Assembly: GCA_046331705.1 (NCBI GenBank)
Contig: JAXLQJ010000050.1
Coordinates: 1-52,370, forward strand
Origin: JADJOY01 sp046331705 [NCBI: bacterium]
GTDB lineage: Bacteria > JADJOY01
Direction of reading: 5' to 3'
Length of the DNA: 52,370 bases
Shown: positions 20,056 through 31,528 of the stretch, piece by piece
Layout of the letters: every line of letters starts with the position of its first letter
Position numbering within the stretch: position 1 is the stretch's first letter
Program-made: the position numbers and the translations under genes
The notes under the pieces: model-generated
What the model saw: only the letters and a program-made list of their open reading frames with translations
The model's database searches: none
Told to the model about the DNA's origin: nothing

Positions 20056-23000
20056 GTCGAGACCCAGACGCTTTCCGCGCCCTGCGCCTCGCCGAGCCGC
20101 CGCATGAGGCCCTCGGTGGGCCGCACCCCGCGACCCTTCGGCAACTCGAGCACGGTCTCGGATACGCCGCGACGCACCAGGTGCAGAACGACCTTGCAGC
20201 CGCCGGGATTGGCCTGGAGCAGCGATTGGAGACCCCGCAAGCCGTCCGCCGGCAGGCGATCGCCATCGAGCGTCACGTGCACCTGGCCGACGCCCTTCGC
20301 CTCGGCGAGGCAGCGAATCTCCTCGGCGATCACCTTGGCGCCTCCTTCCGCCGCGTCGACCTTACCGCGGATGAAGACCGGCTCGTCGGCTTCCAGGATG
20401 CCTTGCGCGGACGCGAGCACCTCGGGAAACGCGATCACCTCCACGGTGCCGGTGAGGTCCTCGACGTTGAGGAACGCCATGCGGGAGCCCTTCTTCGTGA
20501 GCTTCTCCTTCTTGCCGGTGATCAGGCCCACCAAGCTCACGATCTCGCCATTGGGGCACTCGGCGAGGCTCTCGGTGACGGACGTGGCGAGCTGGGCGAT
20601 CGCGGCTCGATGCCGCTCGAGCGGATGCCCCGACACGTAAAACCCCAGGGACTCGCGCTCGAAACTGAAACGCACGTCGACGTCCCAGTCGGGAACGGCG
20701 GGCCACCGGAACGAATCCTTGCCAGCCCCGTCCTCGCCGCCGAGGGCGTCGAACATGCCGAGCTGCCCGCTCTCCTTCGCCTTGCGCTCGCGCACCGCCA
20801 GCTCGAGCAGGTCGTCGAGGCTCGCCCACAGCACGCCACGCGCGACACCCAAGGAATCGAACGCGCCGGCCTTGATCAACGCCTCGACGACGCGGCGATT
20901 CACCTTGCCGAGATCCACGACCCGCAGGAAGTGCAGGATGCCGCGAAACCCGCCCTCCGCCGCTCGCGCGGCGATGATCGAGTCCACGGCGGACCCGCCC
21001 ACGTTCTTGATGGCACCGAGGCCCACCCACACCTGCTCGCCGCGCACGCTGAACGCCCGCTCGCTGCGCTGCACGTCCGGTGGACCGATGGGAATCTTGC
21101 GCTCGCGGCACTCGGCGATGTAGCGCGTCACCTTGTCGGTGTTGTCCATGTCGCAGGTGAGCAACGCCGCCATGAACTCGGGCCGGAAGTGCGTCTTGAG
21201 GTACGCGGTCTGGTAAGCGATCAGCGCATACGCCGCCGAGTGGGACTTGTTGAAGCCGTAGCCGGCGAACTTCTCGATGTCGTCGTAGATCTTCCCGGCG
21301 AGCTCCGAGGCGATGCCGTTCGCGACCGAGCCCGACACGAACTCGGCGCGCAGCTTCGCCATCTCCTCGGGCTTCTTCTTGCCCATCGCCTTGCGCAGCC
21401 CGTCCGCCTTGCCCATCGAGAACGAGGCGAGGCGCTGCGCGATCTGCATCACCTGTTCCTGGTAGACGATGACGCCGTAGGTCCCGCTCAGCACCTCCTC
21501 CATGGCGGGATGGTCGTAGGCGATCTCGGTGAGCCCGTGCTTGCGGGAGATGTAGCTGTCGACCATGCCGCTCTCGAGCGGGCCGGGCCGATAGAGCGCG
21601 ACCAACGCGATCAAGTCCTCGAAGCACGACGGCTTCATCCGCCGCAGCAGGTCCTTGATCCCCGAGCTCTCCAGCTGGAAGACGCCGTTGGTGTCCGCAT
21701 CGGAGAGCAACGCGTAGGTGGGCGCGTCGTCGAGCGCGAGCTCGGCGAGGTCGAGCGCGATCCCGCGATTCTCGCGGATGCGCTCCGTCGCCTGGGCCAT
21801 GACCGTGAGCGTCTTGAGGCCGAGGAAATCGAACTTGATGAGCCCGATCTTCTCGACGTGGGTCATCGGGAACTGCGTGATCAACTCGTCGTTGGGGCCC
21901 TTGTAGAGCGGCAGATCCTCGACCAGCGGCCGGCTACCGATCACCACGCCGGCGGCGTGCGTCGACGCGTGCCGCGTGAGCCCTTCCAGGCCCTTCGCGG
22001 TGTCGATGAGCTCGCGCACGCGCGGATCCTGGTCGCGGGCCTGCTTGAGGCGGGGCTCGTCCTCCAGCGCTCGCTCGATGGTGATGCCGAGCGTCGGCGG
22101 GATGAGCTTGGCGACGCGGTCGGTCTCGCCGAACGAGAAACCGAGCGCCCGTCCCACGTCGCGCACCGCAGCCTTCGCCTGCATCGTCCCGAAGGTCGTG
22201 ATCTGCGCGACGTTGTCCTTGCCGTACTTCTCGGTGACGTACCGGATCACCTCGTCGCGCCGGTCCATGCAGAAGTCGACGTCGATGTCGGGCATGCTCT
22301 TGCGCTCCGGGTTCAGGAAGCGCTCGAAGAGCAGGTCGTACCGGAGCGGATCGATGTCCGTGATGTCGAGGCAGTACGCGACGAGGCTGCCGGCGGCCGA
22401 GCCGCGCCCCGGGCCCACCGGGATGCCGCGCTGCTTCGCGTAGCCGATGAAGTCCGAGACGATCAGGAAATAGCCGGAGAACTTCATGCCGGTGATGACC
22501 TGAAGCTCGTACTCCAGCCGCTCGCGATAGCGCGCCTCCACGGCCGCGGTGTGATTTCCGCTGCGCGCGGCGATGCGCGTCAGGCGACGCTCGAGCCCCT
22601 CGCGCGCCTGCGCCCGCACGTAGTCGTCGAGGTCCTGCCCGGGCGGCGGCTCGAAGCGCGGGAACTGGTGCTTGCCGAAGACCAGCTCGAGATCGCACCG
22701 CTCCGCGATCTCGACGGTGCTCGCCAGCGCCTGCGGCACTCCCGAGAAGAGCTCCGCCATCTCCTCGGGGCTGCGAACGTAGAAGGTCTCGCCGGTGAAC
22801 CGGAACCGATTGGCCTGATCGCGGGTCGCGTTGGTCTGGATGCAAAGCAACACGTCGTGGAGCGACGCGTGCTCGCGCGTCAGGTAATGGCAGTCGTTGG
22901 TCGCCACCAGCTTGACGCCGGTGTGCTTGGCCATCGCGAGCAGCTCCTCGTTCACCTGCTGCTGCTCGCCCACCTCGTTCTTCTGAAGCTCGAGGTAGTA

Positions 23001-23519
23001 GCGATCGCCGAAGATCCCGCGATAGCGTTCGAGCGTCTGCATCGCCGCCGCGCGCCCTTGATGCATCAGCTTGTGCGGCACCTCGGCGCCCAAGCATCCC
23101 GAGAGCACGATCAGCCCCTCGTTGTGCTTCTCCAGCAACGACATGTCGATGCGCGGCCGATAGTAGAAACCCTCGAGGTAACCGGTGGTCACCAGGCGGC
23201 AGAGGTTCGTGTACCCGGTGGCGTTCGAGGCGAGCACCGTGAGGTGATACGCGGCCTCGCCGATCCCGCCGGAGGTCTTCTCGAAACGGCTGCCGGGCGC
23301 CACGTACATCTCGCACCCGAGGATCGGCTTGAGCCCGCGCGCCTTCGCCTGCTCGTAGAAGCTGATCGCGCCGAACATGTTGCCGTGGTCGGTCATCCCC
23401 ACGGCCTTCGAGCCGTGCGCCACGACCTGATCCATCAGCTCGTCGTGACGGATCGCTCCGTCGAGCAAGCTGAACTCGGTGTGCAGGTGCAGATGGATGA
23501 AGTCGGGGCGCGTGCTCAT
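20052..23519 (-). CDS. dnaE: DNA polymerase III alpha subunit
   Basis: Replicative polymerase catalytic chain, 1155 residues and uninterrupted. The N-terminal PHP domain starts FIHLHLHTEFSLLDG with HDELMDQVVAHGSKAVGMTDHGN. The palm has the catalytic Asp residues in PDIDVDFCMDRR and GPGRGSAAGSLVAYCL. The C-terminus has tandem helix-hairpin-helix, an OB fold (VSLVGLITGKKEKLTKKGSRMAF) and a tau-binding tail. ATG 23519 lies 55 bases after guaA; a good ribosome binding site is not evident. It is coupled to the secreted FlgT-like protein downstream. Confidence 0.98.
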   Translation of the reverse strand: MSTRPDFIHLHLHTEFSLLDGAIRHDELMDQVVAHGSKAVGMTDHGNMFGAISFYEQAKARGLKPILGCEMYVAPGSRFEKTSGGIGEAAYHLTVLASNATGYTNLCRLVTTGYLEGFYYRPRIDMSLLEKHNEGLIVLSGCLGAEVPHKLMHQGRAAAMQTLERYRGIFGDRYYLELQKNEVGEQQQVNEELLAMAKHTGVKLVATNDCHYLTREHASLHDVLLCIQTNATRDQANRFRFTGETFYVRSPEEMAELFSGVPQALASTVEIAERCDLELVFGKHQFPRFEPPPGQDLDDYVRAQAREGLERRLTRIAARSGNHTAAVEARYRERLEYELQVITGMKFSGYFLIVSDFIGYAKQRGIPVGPGRGSAAGSLVAYCLDITDIDPLRYDLLFERFLNPERKSMPDIDVDFCMDRRDEVIRYVTEKYGKDNVAQITTFGTMQAKAAVRDVGRALGFSFGETDRVAKLIPPTLGITIERALEDEPRLKQARDQDPRVRELIDTAKGLEGLTRHASTHAAGVVIGSRPLVEDLPLYKGPNDELITQFPMTHVEKIGLIKFDFLGLKTLTVMAQATERIRENRGIALDLAELALDDAPTYALLSDADTNGVFQLESSGIKDLLRRMKPSCFEDLIALVALYRPGPLESGMVDSYISRKHGLTEIAYDHPAMEEVLSGTYGVIVYQEQVMQIAQRLASFSMGKADGLRKAMGKKKPEEMAKLRAEFVSGSVANGIASELAGKIYDDIEKFAGYGFNKSHSAAYALIAYQTAYLKTHFRPEFMAALLTCDMDNTDKVTRYIAECRERKIPIGPPDVQRSERAFSVRGEQVWVGLGAIKNVGGSAVDSIIAARAAEGGFRGILHFLRVVDLGKVNRRVVEALIKAGAFDSLGVARGVLWASLDDLLELAVRERKAKESGQLGMFDALGGEDGAGKDSFRWPAVPDWDVDVRFSFERESLGFYVSGHPLERHRAAIAQLATSVTESLAECPNGEIVSLVGLITGKKEKLTKKGSRMAFLNVEDLTGTVEVIAFPEVLASAQGILEADEPVFIRGKVDAAEGGAKVIAEEIRCLAEAKGVGQVHVTLDGDRLPADGLRGLQSLLQANPGGCKVVLHLVRRGVSETVLELPKGRGVRPTEGLMRRLGEAQGAESVWVST

Positions 23520-23574
23520 GGCGAGGCCGTTCGCGCAGCGCGGGTCGCGACGCCGCTGCGGTGTCGTGCGCGGC

Positions 23575-25137
23575 TCATTCCCATTCGATCGTGCTGGGCG
23601 GCTTCGAGCTGATGTCGTACACGACGCGATTCACGCCCCGCACCTCGTTGATGATCCGGTTGGAGATGCGCGCCAAGAGCTCGCTCGGCAGCCGCGCCCA
23701 GTCGGCGGTCATGCCGTCCTGGCTCTCGACGCAGCGCACCGCGATCACCTCCTCGTAGGTGCGCTCGTCGCCCATGACCCCCACGCTGCGAACCGGCAGC
23801 AGCACCGCGAAGGCCTGCCACAGGTGGTCGTAGAGCCCGGCCTCGCGGATCTCGTCCTGGACGATCAGGTCCGCCTGGCGGAGCACGTCGAGCTTGGGGC
23901 GCGTGATCGGCCCGACGATGCGCACCGCCAAGCCCGGCCCCGGGAACGGCTGCCGCCGCACGATCTCCTCGGGAAGCCCCAGCTCCCGGCCCACCTCGCG
24001 CACCTCGTCCTTGAAGAGCTCGCGCAACGGCTCGACCAGCGCGAGCTTCATGCGCTCGGGGAGCCCGCCCACGTTGTGGTGGCTCTTGATGGTGGCCGAG
24101 GGACCGCGCTCGCTGACGCTCTCGATCACGTCGGGATAGAGCGTGCCCTGCGCGAGGAAGCCGACGTCCCCGATCCGCGCCGCCTCTTCCTCGAAGACCG
24201 AGATGAACTCGTAGCCGATGCGCTTGCGCTTGAGCTCGGGATCGGTGACGCCCTCCAGCACCCGCAGGAACCGATCGGCGGCGTCGACGCAGCGCACCGG
24301 CACGCGGAAATGGGTCTCGAAGAGGTCACGGACGCGCTCCGCCTCGTGCATGCGCAGGAGCCCGTTGTCGACGAAGATGCACGTCAATCGATCGCCGACG
24401 GCGCGGTGCAGCAGGAGCGCCACCACCGACGAGTCGACGCCGCCGGAGAGCGCCAGCACGATGCGGCCGTTGCCCACCTGCTCGCGCACGCCCTCGATGG
24501 CGCGCTCGGTGAACGAGCCCATCGTCCAGGTCGGCGCGAGGCCGCAGATGCGGAACACGAAGTTGTCGAGGATCGCGCGTCCCTGGGGCGTGTGCACGAC
24601 CTCCGGATGAAACTGGACGCCCACCCGGGTCGGGCCGGAGGTGCTCGCCATCGCGGCGAACGGCGAGCTCGCGCTCTTGGCCACCGACACGAACCCCGGC
24701 GGCATTCGTTCCACCCGATCGCCGTGGCTCATCCACACCTTGAGGCGCGAGCCGGCGTCGCCCAGCCCGTGGAAGAGATCACAGCCTCCATCCACCTCGA
24801 TCTCGGCCGAGCCGAACTCGCGATGCTGCGCCGGCTGCACCTCGCCGCCGAGCTGGTGCGCGAGCAGCTGCTGGCCGTAGCAGATGCCGAGGATCGGCAC
24901 GTCGAGGTCGAGGACGCGCCGATCGCAGAGCGGCGGCTCCCGCCCCGCGAGGCTCGCGGGACCGCCGGACAACACGATGCCGCGCGGCGCGAAGGCGCGG
25001 ATGGCCTCGAGCGAGCGGGAATAGGGCCAGATCTCGCAGTAGACGCGCGACTCGCGGATGCGGCGCGCGATGAGCTGCGTGTACTGCGCGCCGAAATCGA
25101 GGATCAACACGCGTTCCGATGGAAGTCCCTTGCTCAT
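23575..25137 (-). CDS. guaA: GMP synthase (glutamine-hydrolysing)
   Basis: Amidates XMP to GMP with glutamine and ATP. The 520-residue protein has an N-terminal class I glutaminase (nucleophile Cys in [15 protein letters not shown], His/Glu in [11 protein letters not shown]), an ATP pyrophosphatase domain ([19 protein letters not shown]) and a C-terminal dimerisation domain ending [14 protein letters not shown]. It follows guaB by 70 bases, so the two enzymes that turn IMP into GMP are made together. Confidence 0.98.
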   Translation of the reverse strand: MSKGLPSERVLILDFGAQYTQLIARRIRESRVYCEIWPYSRSLEAIRAFAPRGIVLSGGPASLAGREPPLCDRRVLDLDVPILGICYGQQLLAHQLGGEVQPAQHREFGSAEIEVDGGCDLFHGLGDAGSRLKVWMSHGDRVERMPPGFVSVAKSASSPFAAMASTSGPTRVGVQFHPEVVHTPQGRAILDNFVFRICGLAPTWTMGSFTERAIEGVREQVGNGRIVLALSGGVDSSVVALLLHRAVGDRLTCIFVDNGLLRMHEAERVRDLFETHFRVPVRCVDAADRFLRVLEGVTDPELKRKRIGYEFISVFEEEAARIGDVGFLAQGTLYPDVIESVSERGPSATIKSHHNVGGLPERMKLALVEPLRELFKDEVREVGRELGLPEEIVRRQPFPGPGLAVRIVGPITRPKLDVLRQADLIVQDEIREAGLYDHLWQAFAVLLPVRSVGVMGDERTYEEVIAVRCVESQDGMTADWARLPSELLARISNRIINEVRGVNRVVYDISSKPPSTIEWE

Positions 25138-25207
25138 GGGTGTCGGTGGCTCGAGGTGCGGGAAAGGGGAATGCGAGCTCTCTGCGGTCGCGAGCGGCGC
25201 GACGCCG

Positions 25208-28196
<2,989 letters not shown>

Positions 28197-28255
28197 CCCT
28201 CTCCGGCGCCGCGGCGGGTGCCCGTACGACTACTAGATGTAGCGGTTCGGCGGCG

Positions 28256-28284
28256 AATGTATGGCAGGTGTTGGGGCGCGTCAA
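28256..28284 (-). promoter_or_regulatory. Putative sigma-70 promoter for the gamma-CA/ppx/guaB/guaA group
   Basis: TTGACG (28279-28284) and TACATT (28256-28261) are 17 bases apart on the minus strand. The -35 box overlaps the stop codon of the upstream membrane protein. A start near 28249 leaves a leader of about 50 bases before the gamma-carbonic anhydrase gene. Confidence 0.55.
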
Positions 28285-29285
28285 GCACGCGCTCGGGCGC
28301 CCCGAAACACGAAAACGAGCCCGCCGACGAGCGAGAAAACCAGCGACAGCGCGAACGCGGCGACGCTCACCGCGAGGGCCTCGGGCCGGCTCACGCCGAC
28401 CGCTCCGAGCAGCCGCACGAACACCACCTCGCGGGCGCCGATCCCGTTGATCGAGATCGGTAGCGTGAGCACCACCACCAGGACCGGGACCACCAGGAAG
28501 AAGTAGCTCGACGCGACCGGCACGCCGAGCGCCTTGCCGATCCACGCGTAGTGCAAGATCACGTTGAGCTGTAGCGCGAGCCCCAGTCCCAGCACGCGCA
28601 CCACCAGCGGCCAGTCGCCGCTCAGCGCGGCCGACGTCGCCAGCAGCCGGCGAGCGACCCCCGCCGCGCGCCGCCAGCGCCAGAGCCCCGGCAACGCCGC
28701 CTCCAGGCGCGCGGCGAGACGGGGCCCGTACGCCGCCAGCGTCGCCATCGCCGCGAAGCCCGCGAGCGTCGCGCCCCACAGCCCGAGCACCAGCATCGGC
28801 ATCGACGCGTACCAGCCGGCGGCGACACCGACGACGGCGCCGAGCAGGAGCAACGCCAGGATGCCGGTGCCACGCTCGATCGCGATCACCGCCACCGAGC
28901 GCGCCGCGCCCTCCGCCTCGTGGCGCGTGTCCCACGCGCGCACGGCGTCACCACCGAAACCGCTGGGCAACCAGGTGTTGAAGAAGAATCCGACCAGATA
29001 GGAAGCCGAGAGACGCACGATGGACACGCGCGCGCCGCCGGCGACCAGCAGCATGCGCCAGCGCACCGCGCTCAACCACACGCCGACCGCGTGCAACGCG
29101 AGCGCGCCGGCGAGCCAACCCGGCGACGCGTTGCGGAGCGCCGCCACCACTCCGCTCACGTCGGCGGGCCACACCCAGGCGATCAAGAGCGCGCTCACCG
29201 CGGCGCGCAGCAGCACCTTGAGGAGGCGATGGACGCGCGCCGTGCGAGCGGCGCCCGCCGCGTCGGAGCCTGGATTCGCGCTCAA
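28281..29285 (-). CDS. Membrane protein, lysylphosphatidylglycerol synthase TM / flippase family
   Basis: About 334 residues with roughly eight membrane helices. Matches the family of polytopic proteins related to the N-terminal flippase part of MprF: GWLAGALALHAVGVWLSAVRWRML, YLVGFFFNTWLPSGFGGDAVRAW, AIERGTGILALLLLG, and the C-terminal LPISINGIGAREVVFVRLLG. No aminoacyl-transferase domain is attached. The start is likely TTG 29285, overlapping the methyltransferase stop as TTGA; no ATG/GTG is available nearby without losing the first helix. Likely moves a lipid or lipid-linked substrate across the inner membrane; substrate unknown. Confidence 0.85.
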   Translation of the reverse strand: MSANPGSDAAGAARTARVHRLLKVLLRAAVSALLIAWVWPADVSGVVAALRNASPGWLAGALALHAVGVWLSAVRWRMLLVAGGARVSIVRLSASYLVGFFFNTWLPSGFGGDAVRAWDTRHEAEGAARSVAVIAIERGTGILALLLLGAVVGVAAGWYASMPMLVLGLWGATLAGFAAMATLAAYGPRLAARLEAALPGLWRWRRAAGVARRLLATSAALSGDWPLVVRVLGLGLALQLNVILHYAWIGKALGVPVASSYFFLVVPVLVVVLTLPISINGIGAREVVFVRLLGAVGVSRPEALAVSVAAFALSLVFSLVGGLVFVFRGARARA

Positions 29286-30085
29286 CTCGCGCCGCGCACC
29301 GCGCGCAGCACCAGCGCGTATCCCGAGAGCGGCGGGCACAGCCGATCGAGCAACGCAACCGCGCGAAACACCGGATAGACGAGCGCGTAGAGCTTGAGCT
29401 GCTTGCGATGCCGCGCGAACTCGGCCTCGCTCTGCGGCGAGATGTGGCCGTCGCGCTGGCTCGAAGCGGTGCGCTGCTTGCGACGGCCCAGCCACACGAA
29501 CGCGGCGTTGATCGCCATCTCCAGCGCTTCCGTGAAGAAGAACGCGTAGGTCGCGCGATCCAGCACGCGATAGCCGCGGCGCGCCAGGCGCTGCTCGAGA
29601 TCCGCGAGGCGATAGCCCTCGCGCACGTGTCCGTACTGATCGAGCGTCAGCCCGACACGCGGCTTGAGCCAGTTGAGGAAGCCGCCCTCGGTGGGAGTCG
29701 ACAGGTAGAGCGTGCCGCCTTTCGCGAGGACCCGATCCACCTCGTCGAGGCAGCGCTCGTCGTCCTGGACGTGCTCGAGGTAGTCGAGCACCACCACGCC
29801 GTCGAAGGCGCCCTCTCGAAACGGCAATCCCTCGGCGCCGAACTGGACCGTGCCGTCGCCGAGCAGCTTGCGCGCCGCGGAGACGTTCCCGTAGTCGAGA
29901 TCGACGTGGGTCCAGCGCCCGCCGCGCTTGCGCAGGAAGTACGAGATGGTTCCCTTGGCGCAGCCGATCTCCAGACAGCGATGGTGCGCGCCCTGCGGGA
30001 TGAGCCCGTCGAGCAGCGCGACCTTTTCCTTCTTCTTGAGGGACTTCTCGTAGAGCGCGAGCTGCCAGGGGGCCGAGGCGTCCAT
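29282..30085 (-). CDS. Class I SAM-dependent methyltransferase
   Basis: A 267-residue protein with a Rossmann methyltransferase core. Motif I is CLEIGCAKGTISYFLRKRGG (about residues 35-55), the acidic end of strand 2 is HVDLDYGN, and motif IV/post-I is FDGVVVLDYLEHVQDD, followed by LAKGGTLYLSTPTEGG. The C-terminal 80 residues are basic with a hydrophobic patch (FFFTEALEMAINAAFVWLG) that may bind membranes. Coupled to the downstream flippase-like gene through a TTGA overlap, suggesting a shared envelope-lipid or glycolipid pathway. Substrate unknown. Confidence 0.82.
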   Translation of the reverse strand: MDASAPWQLALYEKSLKKKEKVALLDGLIPQGAHHRCLEIGCAKGTISYFLRKRGGRWTHVDLDYGNVSAARKLLGDGTVQFGAEGLPFREGAFDGVVVLDYLEHVQDDERCLDEVDRVLAKGGTLYLSTPTEGGFLNWLKPRVGLTLDQYGHVREGYRLADLEQRLARRGYRVLDRATYAFFFTEALEMAINAAFVWLGRRKQRTASSQRDGHISPQSEAEFARHRKQLKLYALVYPVFRAVALLDRLCPPLSGYALVLRAVRGAS

Positions 30086-30173
30086 GGGTGAGGAGGGCGA
30101 GACGCGACGCGCGGAACCGAGGGGATCGGGGATGGGTTCGCCGCGGCGTCGTCAGCGCGACGCGCGCAGCCGG

Positions 30174-31367
30174 TCAGAGCGAACGCAGGATCGAGAACTT
30201 GATGACGGTGTCACCGACGCGCACGCGGTCGCCATCCTTGAGCTCGACGGACTCCTCGACACGCTTACCGTTCACGTAGGTGCCGTTGGCGCTGGTCAGG
30301 TCGCGCAGGATCGGCGTGTAGCCGCCGATGAGCTCGATCTCGGCGTGTCGACGCGAGACCTTCGCGTCCTTGAGCACCACGTTCGCATCGCCGCGGCCGA
30401 GCACGACGCGCTCGCGCGAGAACTCGTACGAGCGGTCTTGGTCCTCGCCCTCGATCACGTCGAGGTAGATCTTGGTCTCGTGGAAGCCTTGCGGAGCGGC
30501 CTCCTCGTCGGACTTCTCGGCGGGGAACGAATCCACCAGGCCGGAGCGCAGCAGCGCCTCGACGCCGTCGGGCGGAGCCTCCAGCTCGAGGACGGTCGTT
30601 CCCACCCGGATGCGATCCCCGGACACCAAGCGCACGGCCTGCGTGATCCGCGTCTCGTTGACGAACGTGCCGTTCGTCGAGCCCAGGTCGCGCACGTAGA
30701 AGCCCAAGGTGTCGAGCTCGCGGCGCACGCTGAACTCGCAATGCTGGCGCGAGCTGCGCAGGTCGTTGATGACGATGTCCACCTCGCCACGCCCCATGGT
30801 GAGCGTGGGGCGGTCCATCGGATACACCGTCCCCTGCTCACGGCCTTCGAGGGCGCGGAAGCACACGGCGGGCGCCCCCGCGCGCGCCGCCCCGACCTGC
30901 GCGCCGACCGGTGCCGTGGGCGCGCCCTGGACGCCGGCTCCCGGCGCTTGGGCCGCGGGCGCATCGACCGCGGCGTGCACCATCCCGGCGCGGATGCTGA
31001 CCGTGTCCGACACGAAGCCCGCGCCGCAGGCACCGCAATTCACCACCATGAGGCTGCCGTCGTCGACGGCGGGCACCTTCACGCGCATCGACACGTCGCA
31101 GGAGGGGCAAGGCAGCTCCACCACTTCCGCCCGGCGACTCTCGAGCTTCTCGACCAGACCGAAATGCTGGCTGTCGATCCAGCGCTGGATCGACGCGGCC
31201 TCGCCGAGATCGGGGCCGCGCAGGTAGCGGCTGACCTCGTTCACGGTCTCGCCGTCTTGCTGCACGAGCGTGGTGATCACCGAACGCGGCAAGGTGCTCG
31301 CGTCCGTGAGCACGAGGAAGCGGCCGACCTTGGTGATGCGCTTGGTGTGCAACGCGGGGGTCGTCAT
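30174..31367 (-). CDS. Double-FHA protein with zinc-ribbon-like segment
   Basis: A 397-residue protein, probably cytoplasmic, that reads phosphothreonine marks. Residues 1-80 are an unrecognised helical domain. Cys87-x2-Cys90 (LPCPSC) and Cys111-x2-Cys114 (NCGACG) look like a zinc ribbon. After an Ala/Pro linker come two FHA domains: about 167-262 (MGRG, RSSRQHCEF, GSTNGTFVN) and about 298-394 (LGRGDANVV, VSRRHAEIE, SANGTYVNGKRV). The second has complete pThr-binding residues; the first also keeps Arg, Ser and Asn. The open frame runs far upstream, but ATG 31367 is the first start after the promoter. No kinase is adjacent. Confidence 0.88.
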   Translation of the reverse strand: MTTPALHTKRITKVGRFLVLTDASTLPRSVITTLVQQDGETVNEVSRYLRGPDLGEAASIQRWIDSQHFGLVEKLESRRAEVVELPCPSCDVSMRVKVPAVDDGSLMVVNCGACGAGFVSDTVSIRAGMVHAAVDAPAAQAPGAGVQGAPTAPVGAQVGAARAGAPAVCFRALEGREQGTVYPMDRPTLTMGRGEVDIVINDLRSSRQHCEFSVRRELDTLGFYVRDLGSTNGTFVNETRITQAVRLVSGDRIRVGTTVLELEAPPDGVEALLRSGLVDSFPAEKSDEEAAPQGFHETKIYLDVIEGEDQDRSYEFSRERVVLGRGDANVVLKDAKVSRRHAEIELIGGYTPILRDLTSANGTYVNGKRVEESVELKDGDRVRVGDTVIKFSILRSL

Positions 31368-31430
31368 GGCGCCAGCGTGGCTCTCGAATCGTTCCGGTGA
31401 GGGAGCGCACTCGACCGCGGAAGAGCCGCA

Positions 31431-31460
31431 GTCATAGCCCTCCCCGCCAAACCGTGTCAA
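31431..31460 (-). promoter_or_regulatory. Putative sigma-70 promoter for the FHA gene
   Basis: A consensus TTGACA (31455-31460) and TATGAC (31431-31436) separated by 18 bases on the minus strand, in the 160-base gap between der and the FHA gene. Predicted start near 31424, about 57 bases before the ATG. One of the best promoter matches in the window. Confidence 0.65.
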
Positions 31461-31471
31461 CGCGACGCGAC

Positions 31472-31493
31472 GCTCGGCGCAGGCTCGGCGCAG
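31472..31493. repeat. Two perfect tandem copies of an 11-mer
   Basis: GCTCGGCGCAG is present twice without spacer (31472-31482, 31483-31493) and begins a third time (GCTCG). On the minus strand it lies just upstream of the -35 box of the FHA-gene promoter, where an activator might bind. It could equally be simple slippage. Confidence 0.5.
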
Positions 31494-31528
31494 GCTCGCA
31501 CGCGCGCCAGCACGGCCGATCCGCGCCG

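Noticed and set aside
19869-23612. Very long plus-strand open frame (about 1247 codons) opposite dnaE
   Set aside because: It is an antisense frame of dnaE created by high-GC codon bias, rich in Arg, His, Ala and Asp and without any recognisable motif.
28197-28280. Possible small RNA in the gap before the gamma-carbonic anhydrase
   Set aside because: Only a promoter-like element and a ribosome binding site are visible; no terminator hairpin or conserved structure.
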